DNA from: [Clostridium] citroniae WAL-17108
Lineage (GTDB): Bacteria; Bacillota; Clostridia; Lachnospirales; Lachnospiraceae
Direction: 5' to 3'
Assembly: GCF_000233455.1 (NCBI RefSeq)
Contig: NZ_JH376427.1
Coordinates: 183,043 to 247,042 of the forward strand
DNA: 64,000 nt
In this document: positions 1 through 8,843 of the stretch, piece by piece
How the letters are laid out: the number at the start of each line of letters is the position of its first letter
How positions within the stretch are numbered: position 1 is the first letter of the stretch
Position numbers and translations under genes: made by a program
Notes under the pieces: model-generated
Seen by the model: only the letters and a program-made list of their open reading frames with translations
What the model was told of the DNA's origin: nothing
Database searches by the model: none

Positions 1-467
1 ATGATCAGCCCTACTCCCGGAGGGATCGTGGCTGTGATCAATGAAGTGAAGGTCAGCACATTGGCGGAAAATCCTTTGGAATAACCGCTCTTGATCATAT
101 CCGGGCCCAAAAGACGCGCCTCCATGGCTGCATCCGCGGTAGCTGAGCCGGACACGCCTCCCATCAGGGTGCTGAGCACCACGCTGGTCTGGGCAAGGCC
201 GCCTCTCATATGTCCGGTGAGCAGTGTTGCAAGACTTACAAGGCGTTTTGTGACCCCTCCGTTATTCATCAGGTTTCCGGCCAGGATAAACAGAGGAATG
301 GCAAGCATGGATATGCTCTGGACCTGGGTAAGGGGAAGCTGTGCAACATGGGTAAGAGGAAAATGAGTATTCTGCAAAAAGAACACCATTCCCGATGCAC
401 CGATTGCAAATGCAACCGGCACACCTATGATCAAAAGGATCAAAAATACGATAAAGACAGTAATCAT
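1..467 (-). CDS. dctM: TRAP transporter large permease subunit DctM, partial (N-terminal part)
   Basis: The gene enters from the left edge and only its first 155 codons are present. The protein begins MITVFIVFLILLIIGVP and continues with hydrophobic segments and the motif GGVSGSATADA, typical of the DctM / TRAP-large family, which forms the ion-coupled channel of tripartite ATP-independent importers in the cytoplasmic membrane. The ATG at 465-467 follows a GGAG at 477-480 and lies 13 bases after the dctQ stop, so it is the last visible gene of a dctP-dctQ-dctM operon. About two thirds of a normal DctM (roughly 430 residues) lies outside the window. The substrate cannot be read from this part. 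The linked isomerase and FadR-type GntR regulator suggest a sugar acid or related carboxylate. Confidence 0.93.
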   Translation of the reverse strand, partial: MITVFIVFLILLIIGVPVAFAIGASGMVFFLQNTHFPLTHVAQLPLTQVQSISMLAIPLFILAGNLMNNGGVTKRLVSLATLLTGHMRGGLAQTSVVLSTLMGGVSGSATADAAMEARLLGPDMIKSGYSKGFSANVLTFTSLITATIPPGVGLI

Positions 468-480
468 AATGTTTTTCTCC

Positions 481-969
481 TTACATCTTTGATATGACTG
501 TGCTGTCTGTTGTTTTCATAAGGTCATACAGACGCTTAACAGCTGTTATGAACATCAGGGAAAAACCAACCGGTATGGAGGCGGCAACCCATACATAGCT
601 TAGAAAGGGAATCCCCTCCAGGGTCCGTTTGCCCACATTGGCGCATAGCTGAAGCCCCTGCCTTACCATCACAAACATCATGACCAGCAAAACGGCGTAT
701 ACGATCAGAGCCACTGCTTTTTGAAGTGCAACCGGAAGCTTACCTATTAATATATCCACATTCACCATTCTTCCTGCCCTGAACGCCACATCCCCGCCCA
801 GGAATGTAGTCCAGGCCAGCATCAAAAGGGCCACATCGTTACACCAGTTTAAGGGATGGCCTGTCAGGCGCACCGCGGCCCCCAGCATTAATACGGATGT
901 AAAACCCACTACACAGGTCATTGTAATTGCAAGCTCTGCCTTGTTCAGAATCTCAAAAAACTTTTTCAT
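481..969 (-). CDS. dctQ: TRAP transporter small permease subunit DctQ
   Basis: The 162-residue protein has four hydrophobic segments and the DctQ-family layout: an amphipathic N-terminus, a first helix around residues 15-35, the motif WTTFLGGDVAFRAGRMV after the second helix, and two C-terminal helices. DctQ is the small membrane subunit that links the solute receptor DctP to the channel DctM. It sits between dctP (ends 39 bases upstream) and dctM (starts 13 bases downstream) on the same strand, so the three are one transcription unit. Length is normal for the family and nothing looks broken. Confidence 0.93.
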   Translation of the reverse strand: MKKFFEILNKAELAITMTCVVGFTSVLMLGAAVRLTGHPLNWCNDVALLMLAWTTFLGGDVAFRAGRMVNVDILIGKLPVALQKAVALIVYAVLLVMMFVMVRQGLQLCANVGKRTLEGIPFLSYVWVAASIPVGFSLMFITAVKRLYDLMKTTDSTVISKM

Positions 970-1008
970 CCTCAGTTTTACCTCTCTTTATACCGGAATC
1001 ACTCATCC

Positions 1009-2112
1009 CTATCTTCCAAGTGCTTCCATCACCTGGTTATATGTATCTGTAAGCCCAAGCTGCTCATAAGATGTCTTTGCAGCTTCCCGGAACGCATCAA
1101 CATCTATCTCTGAATGGTCAATCACAGTCATACCCTCGTCAATACACTTCTGTTTTGCTTCTTCCGTAAACTCACCAAGCATCTTTTCCGAGCAGGCGCT
1201 GCTTGCCTCATCGCAGGTTTCCATCAGAATGGTCTGGTACTCCTCGGGAAGGCTGTTGAACCATCCGGCGTCAACTACCACGGGATTTAACAGCAGAATA
1301 TTATGTGTCTCGGAAATCGTATTCACGTTCTTGATCTCATAATAGCTTTCGGAAACAATACAGGGATACACATCTTCGTAACCATCAATCACCTTGTTTA
1401 CAAGATTATTATAAATGTCCCCGCGTCCCATTCCCTGAACGCTGCATCCAAGTGAACTCACAGCCGCTCTCCAGATCTCCGTATTGGGGCAGCGGAGGGT
1501 AAGTCCCTTCAGGTCCTCGGGTTTGGTCACCGCCTTGCCTGCCACCACGTTCCTGTAACCCTGCACAAGATTCAGGGACACTACCTTAATATCGTTCTCA
1601 GCCTCCAGTTCCTGGATCCACTCTTTTACCATATCCAGCTCTTTGACCGCATTGATATCATCCATGGTTTCCACAAAATATGGAAGATTGAACATTGCCA
1701 GCTCCGGTACATAGGTTCCCAGACGGGCAAAATCCGTGTTGTAGCCCCAGTTTGTGTCTGAATCCTTAAATGAGTTAATGATATCCTCCTCTGAGCCAAG
1801 TGTGTTGCTGGGGTACAGGTCAATGACAAGTCCACCATTCGTCTTTTTTGCAACCGCATCCGCCCATTCCTGGAAACATGCCTGGTATGGATGGGTCTCG
1901 GTCTGGGCATGTCCGAACATCAATGTGTAGCTCTCACCGGCCGCCTCTGTTCCTTTTTCTTCTTTCTCCTCTTTGGACTGGGCAGCGTCTGTGCCTTCCT
2001 TTTGAGTGGATGCAGGAGCTGCACTTCCTGAATTGGAAGAGCAGGCGGTTGCCGTCATTGCGATTGCCATTCCCATTGTCACTGCTGCCATACGTTTCAT
2101 CATCTTTCTCAT
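1009..2112 (-). CDS. dctP: TRAP transporter solute-binding lipoprotein DctP
   Basis: The 367-residue protein starts with a lipoprotein signal ending TATAC, so Cys24 is the likely lipidated residue. An acidic, lysine-rich linker follows. The rest matches the DctP receptor family (FGHAQTETHPYQ near the start, LKGLTLRCPNTEIWRA in the hinge region). It captures the substrate outside the membrane and delivers it to DctQM. It has a GGGAGG ribosome site before the ATG and a sigma-A-like promoter at 2171-2199. The family binds mostly C4-dicarboxylates, keto acids, uronates and sugar acids; here the ligand is unknown. It is the first gene of the dctPQM operon and is divergent from the isomerase gene at 2332. 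Confidence 0.93.
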   Translation of the reverse strand: MRKMMKRMAAVTMGMAIAMTATACSSNSGSAAPASTQKEGTDAAQSKEEKEEKGTEAAGESYTLMFGHAQTETHPYQACFQEWADAVAKKTNGGLVIDLYPSNTLGSEEDIINSFKDSDTNWGYNTDFARLGTYVPELAMFNLPYFVETMDDINAVKELDMVKEWIQELEAENDIKVVSLNLVQGYRNVVAGKAVTKPEDLKGLTLRCPNTEIWRAAVSSLGCSVQGMGRGDIYNNLVNKVIDGYEDVYPCIVSESYYEIKNVNTISETHNILLLNPVVVDAGWFNSLPEEYQTILMETCDEASSACSEKMLGEFTEEAKQKCIDEGMTVIDHSEIDVDAFREAAKTSYEQLGLTDTYNQVMEALGR

Positions 2113-2170
2113 TTGAAGAACCTCCCTGATTATACGTTTTGTTAGTTTTTAGAGCCATCTCTATGGTGGT

Positions 2171-2199
2171 ATTGTAATAAATGACCATATTTTTCGCAA
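2171..2199 (-). promoter_or_regulatory. Predicted promoter of the dctPQM operon
   Basis: On the minus strand a -35 box TTGCGA (2194-2199) and a -10 box TACAAT (2171-2176) are 17 bases apart, about 60 bases before the dctP start codon. The GTATACAA palindromes lie some 35 bases upstream of the -35 box. Confidence 0.6.
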
Positions 2200-2231
2200 T
2201 GGTAATTGTGCACAAATTTTGAATCCATTTT

Positions 2232-2263
2232 TCGTATACAATTTTTGTATACAAATTTTGTAT
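2232..2263. promoter_or_regulatory. Tandem GTATACAA palindromes, likely GntR (FadR-type) operators
   Basis: The sequence holds CGTATACAA (2233-2241), a perfect 12-base palindrome TTTGTATACAAA (2244-2255) and a third partial copy TTGTAT (2258-2263), spaced about 13 bases apart. FadR/FCD-type GntR repressors commonly bind palindromes with a GTATAC-like core. A regulator of that class is encoded at 3232-3987, two genes away. The sites lie between the divergent dctP and isomerase genes, so one regulator could control both. Confidence 0.6.
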
Positions 2264-2331
2264 TCTGTTTTAAACTATATTCAAGCTGAACGTAAACTAC
2301 AATTAAATTTATATGGAGGATACAACCGGGT

Positions 2332-3192
2332 ATGAAACAAGTATCGTTTCCCTTTAAGACCAGTTTTCAATGTGTCTTGGAGACAAAAGAACAGTTTTCT
2401 GAAATCAGGATGCTGTTCCGGCTTTTGCGCAGAGAAGGATTTTATGGTGTGGAATTAAATTTACCTGATTTAGGATTGATCAAACCGGAGGAACTGCATG
2501 GTTTATTAAAAGAGTACGGCCTTAAGATGGATATGCTTGCAACCGGCGCCTATGCCAAAACACATCATCTCTCCCTCAGCAGCGCCATTCCCAGTGAACG
2601 GCAAAAGGCCGTTGAAGGGTGCCGTCAGAATATTGATTACGCTGCCGCTATGGGGTGCGGGATCATATTGGGATTTTTTAAAGGAGGCCCTGAGAGCGGC
2701 AGCAGGGACGGGGAACAGCATTTCCTTACATCCATGATGGAGCTGAAGCCGTATATAGAAGAAAAGCAGGTCCTGGTCCTCCTGGAGGCCACCAACCACA
2801 AGGAATCATCCATTATCAAAACCCTGAAGGACGGGGCCAGGATCATTGACTGTCTGGACAGCCCCCTGATACGCCTTCTGGCTGATACATATCATATGAA
2901 CATAGAGGAAACCTCTGTGCTGGATTCCCTGAAAGCGTATCAGTCCTACTATCCTCACCTTCATATTTCCGATAACAACCGTGCATTCCCCGGGCTGGGA
3001 AGCATGGACTTTACCGCTATCTATGAAAAGCTGATAGAAATGGATTACAAGGGCACACTGGCAGTGGAAGGAAACATCCAGAACAGTCTTCTGTTTGACA
3101 TAGAAGCCTCTGCCGCTTACCTTCATAACACATGCCGCAATTTATCCTTGCCCTCCCCTAATCACTTTGACATTTCACTGAAAATGGATTAA
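2332..3192 (+). CDS. Sugar phosphate isomerase/epimerase-like TIM-barrel protein
   Basis: The 286-residue protein matches the xylose-isomerase-like TIM barrel (AP endonuclease 2 fold). Likely metal ligands are visible in order: Glu in LLEATNH, Asp and His in LADTYHMN, His in HLHISDN, and Glu in LAVEGN. Family members isomerise or epimerise sugars, keto sugars and inositol derivatives in the cytoplasm. The ATG at 2332 follows GGAGGA at 2315-2320. It is divergent from the TRAP operon and 39 bases before the GntR gene, so it probably acts on the imported substrate or an intermediate. The exact reaction cannot be assigned from sequence. Confidence 0.82.
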   Translation: MKQVSFPFKTSFQCVLETKEQFSEIRMLFRLLRREGFYGVELNLPDLGLIKPEELHGLLKEYGLKMDMLATGAYAKTHHLSLSSAIPSERQKAVEGCRQNIDYAAAMGCGIILGFFKGGPESGSRDGEQHFLTSMMELKPYIEEKQVLVLLEATNHKESSIIKTLKDGARIIDCLDSPLIRLLADTYHMNIEETSVLDSLKAYQSYYPHLHISDNNRAFPGLGSMDFTAIYEKLIEMDYKGTLAVEGNIQNSLLFDIEASAAYLHNTCRNLSLPSPNHFDISLKMD

Positions 3193-3231
3193 AATGGTTC
3201 TATCATTTGGAAGCTGTTACAGGAGGATATG

Positions 3232-3987
3232 ATGGAAAAAGAAAGCAGTCTGGCTGTAAAGGCCTATGAGACAATACGGCAGCAGATTTTTGATTTTGAT
3301 CTGTTCCCCGGTCAAATCGTATCCGATTATCTTCTCAGCAAGGAACTGAACATGAGCCGTACTCCCATCAGGCAGGCATTAATGCGGCTGGAGAATGAGG
3401 GGCTGCTGGAAGAACAGAGCGGCAAGAAGAATTACCGCATTTCAACCATAACAACAGAGGATATACAGGATCTCTTTGATTTTCGAGAGGGGATCGAAAC
3501 CACGGCATTCATGCTTGCATGGAGGAGAGGGATCACACCTGACCAGCTGAAAGCCCTTCAGGATATAACCAATAATATGAAATCCACCAATGAAGCAGGC
3601 CAGGCCAAGGAGCATTTTTTCTATGATCAGCAGTTTCATAACGAGCTGGTTGCCCTTTCCAATAACAAGCGGTTGGTCAAAGCCCATGACGAGATCCTGC
3701 TTCAGCTGACCAGAATGCGTTTTCTCTCCTTTCTTGAAAATTCCCTGCAGAGCAAAGCCTGTGTCAAGCACCAGGCCATACTGGATGCCATCCGGGACCA
3801 GGACTATGAGAAAGGACGCCAGGCCGTCATTGACCATGTGCGCTCATCCAAGGAGGATTATATCAACCTCTTCGGCAACGGGCTTTCCTCCAATTCCCTA
3901 TGTCTGCTCCGGTATTTTACACGCACCCCCAAGGAGGAGCCGGAGGAAGGGACGTCCAATGGGACCGAGGGCGGAACCGGGCCCTGA
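3232..3987 (+). CDS. GntR-family (FadR/FCD type) transcriptional regulator
   Basis: The protein has an N-terminal winged helix (SKELNMSRTPIRQALMRLENEGLL at about residues 35-60) followed by an all-helical FCD ligand-binding domain, together about 250 residues, normal for the FadR subfamily. Two ATG codons are adjacent, at 3229 and 3232. The GGAGG at 3222-3226 is only 2 bases from the first and 5 from the second, so 3232 is preferred. It probably represses the divergent TRAP and isomerase genes through the palindromes at 2232-2263, with the imported acid or a metabolite as effector. The C-terminal tail (EEPEEGTSNGTEGG) is low complexity and probably disordered. Confidence 0.88.
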   Translation: MEKESSLAVKAYETIRQQIFDFDLFPGQIVSDYLLSKELNMSRTPIRQALMRLENEGLLEEQSGKKNYRISTITTEDIQDLFDFREGIETTAFMLAWRRGITPDQLKALQDITNNMKSTNEAGQAKEHFFYDQQFHNELVALSNNKRLVKAHDEILLQLTRMRFLSFLENSLQSKACVKHQAILDAIRDQDYEKGRQAVIDHVRSSKEDYINLFGNGLSSNSLCLLRYFTRTPKEEPEEGTSNGTEGGTGP

Positions 3988-4023
3988 TCAAACCTGATCC
4001 ATAATCTCTTGCAGCCAATGCAA

Positions 4024-4062
4024 AAAAACTCCTTCCTGTTTCCATCCCAGGAAGGAGTTTTT
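4024..4062. terminator. Bidirectional intrinsic terminator
   Basis: Arms AAAACTCCTTCCTG (4025-4038) and CAGGAAGGAGTTTT (4048-4061) form a stem of about 14 pairs with an A-run on one side and a T-run on the other. It serves both the GntR gene and the convergent kinase gene ending at 4070. Confidence 0.85.
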
Positions 4063-4069
4063 CAGTGAT

Positions 4070-5566
4070 TTATTTCATTCTTTCGCCATGGTAATACCGC
4101 TTTACTGCCGGATAAATATCCAGGTAACGTTGATACAGCACGTCATAGAAAGCTGCCCGTTCCGGATCCGGCTTATAGGCAACTGAGCGTTCCCTGCTCT
4201 GGAGGGAATCTGTAAACTCCGAATACCCCTGTATCCTGCCTTCTGCCAGCAGCACCGCCGCCCCCAGGGCCAGGGCCGGGAGCATTTCCCCATCTTTGTA
4301 TACATACACGGTCTGGTTCAGGATATCGGCCAGTATCTGATTCCAGACGCCGACACGCCCTCCGCCGCCTATGACGGATATGTTTTTGGGCGGAACCCCA
4401 ATGCATTCTATCCCCTGCCTGATGGAAAAGGCCACTCCTTCCAGACAACTCCTTATCATATCTCCCTGCCCCGTGGCAGCCGTGATTCCCAGAAAGCTTC
4501 CCTTTACCAGGGAATCCATCACCGGAAACCTTTCCCCGTTGAGATAGGGGAGGAATACCACGCCTCCGCTTCCCGGTCTGCTCTCCCTCAGCCGTTCCTC
4601 CACATATGGGTAATCGATGTTCTTCCGGGAATCCCGTGCTGTAAACAGGCTGCTGATCCATTTATGCACATTCCCTGCATTGAGAAAGGGAACCACGTTG
4701 ATATAGGCCCCCTGCTCCATTGCCGCCAGATTGAATATGCCCTCCGATCCCCTGGAAACCTCCCTGGATATGGTGGAAACCCAGCCTGAAGTCCCCAGGT
4801 TTATGTTATATTCCCCAGGGCGCCGGATCCCGCTGGCAAGGGTGGCTGCACCAGCATCCCCCACGCCTGCGTATATCCTGACCCCTTCGGCAAATCCCGT
4901 GGCTTCTGCCCCTTTTTTGCTCAGGGTCCCCACTGCCTGATGGGGATAATACAGTTCAGGCATGAGACTGGGATCGATTCCGGCAGCTGACAGGATCCTG
5001 CTATCCCAGGCGCCCAAAGCCATATTCATGGCTCCAGCCGTGGAGCAGGCCGTCATATCACCCACAGCCCTGCCAGTAAGCCGGAGAATAATATAATCTT
5101 TTGCGCTTATAAGGACCTTATGGATCTTCCCGTACAGATCAGGCTGGTTTTCCTTGATCCACATCAACTTGGGCAATGGGAGGGAACCGTCATAATGGTT
5201 TCCTGTGACAGACTCCAGATAGTCCGTTCCCATGCGCTCAATGAGTTCCCGGGCCTGGTCAGCAGCCCGGCCGTCTGAATACAAGACAGCATTTCCCACC
5301 GGACATCCTTCACGGTCCACAGGAATTACATCCTGCATCTGACCGCTCATGATGACTGCCTCCACAGGCGTCCCCTTGTCCATTGCCGCGAATCCCTTCG
5401 AGATCCCGCAAAAGGCATCAAACCAATCCTGTGGCCTCTGCTCCTTTTTTTCATTATCAAAGATCGTACTGATTGTTTTTGACACGGAGGAAAGCACCTC
5501 CCCCTTTTCATTGATCAGCACGCCTTTGACTGCCGTTGTGCCTATGTCATATGTGGCAATTGTCAT
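4070..5566 (-). CDS. FGGY-family carbohydrate kinase (xylulokinase-like)
   Basis: The protein of 498 residues begins MTIATYDIGTTAVKG, the first phosphate-binding motif of FGGY kinases. SGQMQDV and YSDGRA follow in the N-terminal sugar domain, then NLGTSGW and the C-terminal VIGGGGRVGVWNQ ATP-site motif. These enzymes phosphorylate pentoses, pentuloses, polyols and related sugars with ATP in the cytosol. The reading frame extends 21 codons further upstream, but ATG at 5564-5566 has the good GGAGGG ribosome site. It is the last gene of the operon running from the SorC regulator (10810) through the ABC importer and TrpA-like protein, so it should phosphorylate the imported sugar or a product of it. 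The sugar is unknown. Confidence 0.88.
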   Translation of the reverse strand: MTIATYDIGTTAVKGVLINEKGEVLSSVSKTISTIFDNEKKEQRPQDWFDAFCGISKGFAAMDKGTPVEAVIMSGQMQDVIPVDREGCPVGNAVLYSDGRAADQARELIERMGTDYLESVTGNHYDGSLPLPKLMWIKENQPDLYGKIHKVLISAKDYIILRLTGRAVGDMTACSTAGAMNMALGAWDSRILSAAGIDPSLMPELYYPHQAVGTLSKKGAEATGFAEGVRIYAGVGDAGAATLASGIRRPGEYNINLGTSGWVSTISREVSRGSEGIFNLAAMEQGAYINVVPFLNAGNVHKWISSLFTARDSRKNIDYPYVEERLRESRPGSGGVVFLPYLNGERFPVMDSLVKGSFLGITAATGQGDMIRSCLEGVAFSIRQGIECIGVPPKNISVIGGGGRVGVWNQILADILNQTVYVYKDGEMLPALALGAAVLLAEGRIQGYSEFTDSLQSRERSVAYKPDPERAAFYDVLYQRYLDIYPAVKRYYHGERMK

Positions 5567-5594
5567 TTGACGGATCCCTCCTTGCTGCAAGCAC

Positions 5595-6371
5595 TTAGCG
5601 TGCCTGCTCCATAATACCGGCCAGCTCATCTATAAAATCGTAAAGCTCTTCCTGGGATTTGTTCAGTTTTCTCATAATCTCGGTTCCAATAATGGCCCCA
5701 TAGAATCCGTTTTGTATCAGTTCCCTGACCCGTTCGCCTGAGCTGATCCCAAAACCCGCAAAGATTGTATTGCTATGGAACATTTTACCGTAATCCAGCA
5801 GTTTTTCATAGTCGTTTCCACTGGTTTGCATGCCTGTAGGACCGCTGTATAAACGCTGATAGATCATTGGAAATTCCTGGATTGTCTTTGTTATCTCATT
5901 AAAGCTGTCGTCACTGGAGATAAAACCAACCACGTCCAGACCATATCCGCTGATCTCAGCCTTTAACCGGATCCTGTCCTCAACCCCCATATTGGGGATC
6001 ACCAGGGCATCAAATAATCCTTCCTCCGCCAGATTCCTGTAAATTTCCGTATGGATCAGGTCCTCCCTGTATCCCATAAGCCATATGGGAACTGAAACCT
6101 CAGCCCTAAGACGCCTCCAAAAATCCATGGCATGGCAAAGCCCTGTCCCCACGGTTTCATGGGCTTTTTTAATTACCTCCCCATCCTCGTAGGGATCCTT
6201 GGAAGGAAATCCTATTTCCAGTACCGGCAGCCCCCTGCGGCAGCACTCATGGATAATATGAAAAAAATGCTCCTCATCCGGATATCCGGCGGTTATGTAC
6301 CCCACAAACAGATTCCTGTTGTCGTCTATACTTTTTTGCATACGTCTGCTGTGAACTTTTATCTGATCCAT
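5595..6371 (-). CDS. TrpA-like (tryptophan synthase alpha family) TIM-barrel protein in a sugar operon
   Basis: The 258-residue protein aligns by eye with the tryptophan synthase alpha chain over its full length: LFVGYITAGYPD near the start, LEIGFPSKDPYEDGEVI, then YSGPTGMQ and FGISSGERV. The two catalytic acids of TrpA (Glu49 and Asp60 in Salmonella) have counterparts Glu52 and Asp63. The phosphate-site segments GISS and GTEIM are kept. No trpB or other trp gene is nearby. Its ATG overlaps the stop of the permease gene by one base (TAATG), so it is translationally coupled to a sugar importer. TrpA performs a retro-aldol cleavage releasing glyceraldehyde 3-phosphate. A related cleavage of a phosphorylated sugar derivative is an inference. 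Confidence 0.8.
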   Translation of the reverse strand: MDQIKVHSRRMQKSIDDNRNLFVGYITAGYPDEEHFFHIIHECCRRGLPVLEIGFPSKDPYEDGEVIKKAHETVGTGLCHAMDFWRRLRAEVSVPIWLMGYREDLIHTEIYRNLAEEGLFDALVIPNMGVEDRIRLKAEISGYGLDVVGFISSDDSFNEITKTIQEFPMIYQRLYSGPTGMQTSGNDYEKLLDYGKMFHSNTIFAGFGISSGERVRELIQNGFYGAIIGTEIMRKLNKSQEELYDFIDELAGIMEQAR

Positions 6372-7330
6372 TACTTAGCGTCACCTCGTCCCAACTTCTG
6401 GGCAATTACAGCAACCACTATAATAATACCCGTAATAATATTCTGCATATAAGAGGGCATCTGCAGGATCGTCAGCCCGTTTGCCAGGATTGACAAGATG
6501 GCAGCACCCACAAATGTCCCCGCCACATTGGGGATTCCCTGCCTGGATACCGTGCAGCCGATATAGGCAGCGGCATAGGACTGGAGGAAATATCCGGCTC
6601 CCGCCGAGGTGTTGGCCGAGCCCACCCTTGACGCAACGGCGATTCCCGTTCCTCCTGCCAGGGCCCCGCACAGCATAAATGCCAGGATCTTATATGTCTT
6701 CACATTGATGCCCGCGATCTTGGACGCCTCTTCCCCTCCGCCGATGGCATACATTTTCCTGCCCGAAGGCGTATGCTTCATAAAAAATGCAAAGGCCAGG
6801 ACAAACAGGATCATAAGCACTGAAAGGAAGGGGATTCCCCCTATCTTAGAAGTTCCCAGCCAGGTAAAGCTCTTTGGTATGTTTTCAAAAACAGTCGCCC
6901 CGCCTGTCAGCCTGTAGATCAGGCCGTCCAGCACTGTACTGATACCCAGTGTGGTGATAAAGGAGAGTACCTTGAATTTTGCCACAATGTATCCGTTGAC
7001 CCATCCGATCACCATACAGACCAGGACTGTTAGCAGGAAGCTGGCTCCTACCGGTATGCCCGCCACTGCCATCAGGGCCGCCATAACGCCTCCCAGGCTG
7101 GCCATACTGCCCACGGATAAATCAAATTCATTCACCACCATTACCATGGTGGCTCCAATGGAGATAATGGTAAGAGCCGCCATCTGCCGGCTGATATTAA
7201 TAAAATTCTTTAGGGTGAGAAAAGCGGCAGGCTTCAGAACGCCGAATATCATGATGATCACAAGAAGTGCGATTATGGTTCCATAGGCCTGGGCCATCTG
7301 TTTAAAATCTGTCTTTTTCATCCTCTTCAC
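6371..7330 (-). CDS. Ribose-type ABC transporter permease (RbsC family)
   Basis: The 319-residue protein has about ten membrane segments and the motifs of the RbsC/BPD_transp_2 family: INISRQMAALTIISIGATMVM near the N-terminus, EFDLSVGS, and in the C-terminal half VKTYKILAFMLCGALAG. It forms the channel, presumably as a homodimer since only one permease gene is present. It lies 6 bases after the ATPase gene and overlaps the TrpA-like gene by one base. Length is normal. Confidence 0.92.
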   Translation of the reverse strand: MKRMKKTDFKQMAQAYGTIIALLVIIMIFGVLKPAAFLTLKNFINISRQMAALTIISIGATMVMVVNEFDLSVGSMASLGGVMAALMAVAGIPVGASFLLTVLVCMVIGWVNGYIVAKFKVLSFITTLGISTVLDGLIYRLTGGATVFENIPKSFTWLGTSKIGGIPFLSVLMILFVLAFAFFMKHTPSGRKMYAIGGGEEASKIAGINVKTYKILAFMLCGALAGGTGIAVASRVGSANTSAGAGYFLQSYAAAYIGCTVSRQGIPNVAGTFVGAAILSILANGLTILQMPSYMQNIITGIIIVVAVIAQKLGRGDAK

Positions 7331-7336
7331 CTTTCT

Positions 7337-8815
7337 TTATTTATCATAACAATAGGAAAGCACTTCATTTGATGTCAGGTTTTCATTCTTCAGCAGTTCC
7401 TTTGTGCATCCCCGTGACATGATCAGGATATTATCTGCCACTTCAAGAATCTCTTTTAAGTCAGATGACACATAAACCACCGCGCTTCCCGCCGCGGCCC
7501 GTTCCCTCAAAAGTTTATGGATTTCGTTGCGGGTCTTTACATCCACTGCCTGGGTCGGCTCGTCACACAGGAATACCTTGGGGTTTGTCATAAGCGCCTT
7601 TGCAAACACTACCTTTTGCTGATTTCCTCCTGACAGTTCAATGGCCCTCTGGTCCATCCCCGCCATCTTGATCTGAAGGCTTCCAACCCGCTCTGATACG
7701 GCCTGCTCCTCCTTCTTTGCGCTGAGCACCCCATGGCTGGAATATTCATCAATACAGGACAGGGTCACATTTTCCTTTATGCTCATGCTGCCGATCATTG
7801 CCTTTCCCCGTCTGTCCTCACAGATCAATACCATTCCTTCGCGAATGGAACACCCAGGTGACAGTCTCTCCATCTTCTTTCCGTCTATGGACACGGTGCC
7901 GCATTTGGCGGTCCTGTATCCATAAATACACTCCAAAAGTTCTGTCCTTCCACTACCGCCCAGTCCGAATATTCCAAGGATTTCACCGCTGTGCGCCTGA
8001 AGGCTGGCACGTTTGACGATCCCGTCTTTGGATGCCATCTCCCTTACCTCCAGCTGCACCGGCCCCAGTCCCCCGGTTTTATCAACGGTCTCTGCCTTCC
8101 ACTGTTCGCTCATCAGGGAGATCAGTCCCTCTTTATCCACGTCCTTTGTGCCCACAACACCTGATTTTATGCCGTTTTTGAAGATGGTGATCCTGTCCGT
8201 GAGCCGGAAGATCTCATCCATCCTGTGTGTAACATAAAGGATGGATGTGCCTCTTTGTTTCAGGCGGTCAATGATGCCAAACAGGATCTCCGATTCCTTA
8301 TCTGTCAATGATGCGGTCGGCTCATCCAGGATCAGCAGCCTGCAATCCGTCATCATGGCCCGGATGATCTCCAGGCATGTCTTTTGGGGCGGGCTAAGCT
8401 GTGAGGCCGCCTTTGTAAGATCAATCTCGATCCCCAGTTCCTGCGCCTTGTGCTGCACCCGCTCCTTCATCTGCTTCCAGTCAATGGTTCCCCCTCTGCT
8501 CGGATATTCCATTCCAAGATACACGTTTTCCACCGCATTAAACGCCGGAATCAGCACGTGGTCCTGATGTATGACATTGATCCCTATCTTCCGGCTGTCA
8601 GTGGGGGTATGGATGGCAACAGGCTGGTCGTTCCAGTAAACCGTGCCTTCATCCAGTGAATACACACCTGTAAGGATCTTGATCAGGGTGGATTTGCCTG
8701 CCCCATTTTCCCCAACCAGTCCATGTATCTCTCCCTCCTGGATATCCATGTCTATTCCCTTTAACGCATAGATCCCATTAAACTGCTTACTTATATTTTC
8801 TGTCCTTAAAAGCAT
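7337..8815 (-). CDS. Ribose-type ABC transporter ATP-binding protein (RbsA family, two NBDs)
   Basis: The protein of 492 residues contains two fused nucleotide-binding domains, as in RbsA. The first has Walker A GENGAGKS and Walker B LLILDEPTASL but a weak signature (LSPPQKT). The second has a degenerate Walker A GLGGSGRT, a clear signature LSGGNQQKV and Walker B VFLCDEPTQAVD. One degraded site per half is usual in this subfamily. The longest frame starts at a TTG at 8833, but ATG at 8813-8815 sits 8 bases after AGGGAG and is the likely start. It energises the permease encoded just downstream and is 28 bases after the binding-protein gene. Confidence 0.92.
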   Translation of the reverse strand: MLLRTENISKQFNGIYALKGIDMDIQEGEIHGLVGENGAGKSTLIKILTGVYSLDEGTVYWNDQPVAIHTPTDSRKIGINVIHQDHVLIPAFNAVENVYLGMEYPSRGGTIDWKQMKERVQHKAQELGIEIDLTKAASQLSPPQKTCLEIIRAMMTDCRLLILDEPTASLTDKESEILFGIIDRLKQRGTSILYVTHRMDEIFRLTDRITIFKNGIKSGVVGTKDVDKEGLISLMSEQWKAETVDKTGGLGPVQLEVREMASKDGIVKRASLQAHSGEILGIFGLGGSGRTELLECIYGYRTAKCGTVSIDGKKMERLSPGCSIREGMVLICEDRRGKAMIGSMSIKENVTLSCIDEYSSHGVLSAKKEEQAVSERVGSLQIKMAGMDQRAIELSGGNQQKVVFAKALMTNPKVFLCDEPTQAVDVKTRNEIHKLLRERAAAGSAVVYVSSDLKEILEVADNILIMSRGCTKELLKNENLTSNEVLSYCYDK

Positions 8816-8843
8816 GATCTTACTCCCTGCCAATGTGCTGGCG

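Noticed and set aside
5595..6371. True tryptophan synthase alpha chain of a trp operon
   Set aside because: No trpB or other trp genes are adjacent, and the gene is translationally coupled to a sugar permease and followed by a sugar kinase.
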